This document shows, in pieces, positions 61,624 through 64,000 of a DNA stretch of 64,000 bases. The notes beneath the pieces are model-generated. The model was given only the letters and a program-made list of their open reading frames with translations, did not search any database and was not told the DNA's origin. The translations under genes and the position numbers were made by a program. Position 1 is the first letter of the stretch, and each line of letters begins with the position of its first letter. The stretch covers positions 172,790 to 236,789 of the forward strand of contig JBNKDE010000009.1 in the NCBI GenBank assembly GCA_050288105.1. Direction: 5' to 3'. This stretch comes from JACNJF01 sp050288105 (lineage in GTDB: Bacteria > Pseudomonadota > Gammaproteobacteria > GCA-001735895).

Positions 61624-62046
61624 TTTAGTCGCCAGGCGCAAAGTAGTCATAAGCTGATGCCCGAGGCGCTGTAAGCGAGGCTTTTTACGTTCGATAAAAT
61701 TCTCAGGATTGAAATCCCCGGCCACTACCCGTGCATGCGGGATTTCTTTCAATATCGCCTCCACCAGATGTCTGCTAATACCCGGCACCGATTTTGCGCT
61801 TACCCATAACAGGCTTAATTTTACATTCAGGTCAAGGTAAACCACCTGTGGCGCGAAGTGGGCAAGGCAATTTTGAATCCGGTACATATAGCTTTCGATC
61901 TGGATCGAGTCGGCGTGCTTAAGGCCTGGAATTAGCATCATAAAATCCACGCAGGGTTTACCCTGCTCATCACGCGCGGGCGCGCGCGACCAGAGTGGGC
62001 TGGACGCCACAAATGAGTGACAGCTGGGTGCCTGTTTATTTTTCAT
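61609..62046 (-). CDS. Hypothetical protein, 145 residues
   Basis: A basic soluble protein with no signal peptide. The middle (VDFMMLIPGLKH ... VVYLDLNVKLSLLWVSAK ... HARVVAGDF) looks like an alpha/beta fold; the C-terminus is rich in Lys/Arg. I recognise no family. It is nine bases after the carboxylesterase gene on the same strand and overlaps the argH 3' end in the opposite sense by 15 bases. Confidence 0.65.
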   Translation of the reverse strand: MKNKQAPSCHSFVASSPLWSRAPARDEQGKPCVDFMMLIPGLKHADSIQIESYMYRIQNCLAHFAPQVVYLDLNVKLSLLWVSAKSVPGISRHLVEAILKEIPHARVVAGDFNPENFIERKKPRLQRLGHQLMTTLRLATKSSTD

Positions 62047-62055
62047 CGTTATGTC

Positions 62056-62742
62056 CTACTCTGTGGCAAGCTCTTGCCTGAAAACCTGTCGCAGCCAGGC
62101 GCTGATATGTCTAATTTCAGACTCGCACACGCCATGCTGCAATCCCGCATATTCGTGCCACTCGAGTTGATACCCAGCGCGCTCCAGGCGACTGCGTGAG
62201 CGATAGGCCAGCTCCGGCACGACCACTGGATCACTGTCTCCATGTGCCAAAAATATCGAGGTGTGTGTATTCTGTTCTGTTTTTTCATCGTCAAATGAAT
62301 CCGCCAGCGGCAGATAGGTAGACAGCGCCAGCAACCCGGCCAGTTTTTTATCCAGCCTCAACCCAGTCTGTAAGGCTATCGCCCCACCCTGGGAAAACCC
62401 AGCCAGGACAATACGCTCACTGGGGATACCGTGAGCGATCTGCTGATCGATCAAATCATTAACAAACCGCTGCGAGTTGCGCACACCCGCCTCGTCCTGT
62501 CGGCTGCCAATATCCATCGCCAGGATATCGTACCAGGCACGCATGACATATCCGTTATTGATGGTAACCGGAATCATCGGGGCATGCGGAAATATAAAGC
62601 GCACAGCCAGATCCGCTGGTAAATCCAGCTCAGCAACTATGGGTTCGAAATCATGCCCATCAGCACCCAGGCCATGCAACCAGATCACACAATAACGTGC
62701 CGGGCCACTCCCGGTATTGATCACAACTGCGTTATCACTCAT
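62056..62742 (-). CDS. Carboxylesterase/phospholipase (alpha/beta hydrolase)
   Basis: A 228-residue cytosolic esterase of the EstB/YpfH-type family: WLHGLGADGHDF oxyanion loop, nucleophile Ser117 in GFSQGG, Asp171 in HGDSDPVV and His203 in LQHGVC. Length and motif spacing match bacterial carboxylesterase/acyl-protein-thioesterase-like enzymes. Physiological substrate unknown. Confidence 0.92.
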   Translation of the reverse strand: MSDNAVVINTGSGPARYCVIWLHGLGADGHDFEPIVAELDLPADLAVRFIFPHAPMIPVTINNGYVMRAWYDILAMDIGSRQDEAGVRNSQRFVNDLIDQQIAHGIPSERIVLAGFSQGGAIALQTGLRLDKKLAGLLALSTYLPLADSFDDEKTEQNTHTSIFLAHGDSDPVVVPELAYRSRSRLERAGYQLEWHEYAGLQHGVCESEIRHISAWLRQVFRQELATE

Positions 62743-62882
62743 GCATCAGACCTACGTCAAATAAAATCAATTTACCTGTTCCGCTGAAAGTTTTCACCTG
62801 CTATCAGCTGCTTACGGCGCAAACTTTTTGTAGTTTTACATTAAACTTAGAAGGTTTTTTCAGCCTGACAAGAGAATTATCA

Positions 62883-63836
62883 ATGACAAAAAGACTGTGG
62901 GTAGCAGGGGTACTTGAGCAAAACCCGAAATTTGAAAAACAGGGACGAATGGTAAACATACTTTTGATCGCTATGATTTCCCTGAATGTTATCGCGATTA
63001 TTCTGGAGTCAGAACCCGAGCTTCATTCGCGCTTCCGTCAGGCATTCTGGGCATTTGAGGTATTTTCCGTCATCATATTTACCATTGAATACCTGGTCCG
63101 GGTATGGAGCAGCATCGACCTGCAGGAAACTCACGATAGCTCTCCTGTTATAGGGCGCATCAAATACATGCTGAGTCCAATGGCGCTGATCGACCTGGCC
63201 TCCATCCTGCCTTTTTACCTGAGCCTGTATATTGTTATCGATTTACGCATCCTGCGTATTCTGCGTATGTTACGACTGTTCAAACTGACTCGTTATTCAC
63301 GCGCCTTATCTGCCCTGCTGGATGTACTGCAAAAAGAATCCAGTACCCTGTTTGCGGCTACAGTCGTGCTGTTTATGATGCTGATACTGGCAGCTACCGG
63401 CATCTATTTTCTCGAAAATGATATTCAAAATGAGGCATTCGGTAGCATCCCAAAAGCGATGTGGTGGGCTATTGTCACGCTAACAACCCTGGGCTATGGG
63501 GATGTCGTACCGGTCACTAATATGGGTAAGATGTTCGCTGGCCTGATTGGATTAATCGGCGTTGGCATGCTGGCGCTTCCTGCCGCAATTCTGGCTACGG
63601 GTTTTGCAGAAAACCTGAATCAACGTCGCCAGAAATATAACCTGTTTATTGCCCACTTTCTGCGCGATGGTCACATTGATGATGAAGAACGTTGGGAACT
63701 CGAAAAGCTACGCAAAGATCTGGGGCTGGAATCGGATGACGCATTACACCTGATTGACAACATGATGCGTCAGCAGCGCAGGAGAAAGGGGGACCATTGC
63801 CCTCATTGCGGAAAATCTCTGGAGTCACCAGATTAA
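62883..63836 (+). CDS. Kv-type voltage-gated potassium channel with CPHCG tail
   Basis: A 317-residue six-helix ion channel. S4 has Arg/Lys every third residue (122, 125, 128, 131, 134, 137), the pore has the selectivity filter TTLGYGD (201-207), and S6 runs about 216-242 with GMLALPAAILATGF. A cytoplasmic tail ends in CPHCG (Cys306, Cys309), half of a zinc ribbon. The full voltage sensor suggests depolarisation gating. The promoter region upstream (62743-62882) shows no clear element. Confidence 0.93.
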   Translation: MTKRLWVAGVLEQNPKFEKQGRMVNILLIAMISLNVIAIILESEPELHSRFRQAFWAFEVFSVIIFTIEYLVRVWSSIDLQETHDSSPVIGRIKYMLSPMALIDLASILPFYLSLYIVIDLRILRILRMLRLFKLTRYSRALSALLDVLQKESSTLFAATVVLFMMLILAATGIYFLENDIQNEAFGSIPKAMWWAIVTLTTLGYGDVVPVTNMGKMFAGLIGLIGVGMLALPAAILATGFAENLNQRRQKYNLFIAHFLRDGHIDDEERWELEKLRKDLGLESDDALHLIDNMMRQQRRRKGDHCPHCGKSLESPD

Positions 63837-63865
63837 CCGGCGGTAAGCCAGGATTAGTCGTTATT

Positions 63866-63896
63866 CCTGGCCTCTTGAATCAGAGGCCAGGGTTTT
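63866..63896. terminator. Bidirectional terminator between the channel gene and soxZ
   Basis: A 10-bp perfect stem (63866-63875 with 63882-63891, core TGGCCTCT) with a six-base loop, followed by GTTTT on the plus strand. It lies between two convergent genes and can serve both. Confidence 0.8.
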
Positions 63897-63913
63897 GCCT
63901 TGCTTGGGAGAGC

Positions 63914-64000
63914 TTAGCCCACCTTGGCAGTAACTGAGTCCGAACCACCCTGGTTATCCACCCAGGACAGGGTCAGGGAATCACCCTTGGATCCTTTATA
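63914..64000 (-). CDS. soxZ: SoxZ, thiosulfate-oxidation carrier subunit (C-terminal fragment)
   Basis: The minus strand from 64000 encodes 28 residues ending in stop at 63914: YKGSKGDSLTLSWVDNQGG then SDSVTAKVG. The G-x-K/G-D-x-x-x-x-SW-x-D-N-x-G-G-S-x-S pattern is the C-terminal strand pair of SoxZ, which with SoxY carries sulfur intermediates in periplasmic thiosulfate oxidation. The rest lies beyond the window. Confidence 0.85.
   Translation of the reverse strand, partial: YKGSKGDSLTLSWVDNQGGSDSVTAKVG

Overview
The window reads as chromosomal DNA of a gammaproteobacterium, probably a sulfur oxidiser. Its housekeeping blocks follow pseudomonad/enterobacterial gene orders: trmL-gpsA-secB-grxC-yibN-envC-ctpA-yibQ, hemL-thiE-thiD, xthA/pyrE, argB-dut-coaBC/radC, and argH/algZ-algR-hemC-hemD-hemX-hemY. 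The far right edge carries the C-terminus of SoxZ (thiosulfate oxidation). An ArsR-type repressor with the two-cysteine arrangement of persulfide sensors sits beside a rhodanese and a glutaredoxin.

The left half (about 1-32.9 kb) is almost entirely type IV pilus-like machinery on the minus strand, in two blocks. The right block (about 20.0-32.9 kb) is a canonical MSHA pilus locus (mshI1-I2-J-K-L-M-N-E-G-F, then mshC-D-O-P). Its major pilin gene mshA lies inverted between mshF and mshC, and no mshB is present. The left block (about 4.65-18.4 kb) is a second assembly set in which almost every MSHA component has a counterpart in a different order: AAA ATPase (MshM/ExeA type, with a membrane anchor and C-terminal extension), secretin, TPR protein, GspE-type ATPase, GspF-type platform, a fused PilM/PilN-like protein, PilO/MshJ-like and MshK-like proteins, then two prepilins with related Asp-rich heads. 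One of these is a 649-residue protein lacking the usual Glu5.

A sigma-54 response regulator (18.5-19.9 kb) lies between the two blocks and a membrane histidine kinase (3.0-4.6 kb) lies at the far end of the second block. Beyond it are an ABC-2 exporter (permease, small membrane protein, ATPase cut by the window edge) and a third prepilin gene preceded by a sigma-54-like -24/-12 sequence. My reading is that 0-20 kb is one functional unit: a two-component-controlled, MSHA-derived secretion or pilus system with an associated exporter. Its substrate cannot be read from the sequence.

The middle and right (33-64 kb) are ordinary housekeeping: tRNA modification, phospholipid precursor, protein export, redox, cell division, heme, thiamine, pyrimidine, arginine, dUTP and CoA metabolism, plus AlgZR-type regulators, a Kv-type potassium channel and a few uncharacterised proteins. 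I saw no tRNA, rRNA, CRISPR array, insertion sequence or phage gene.
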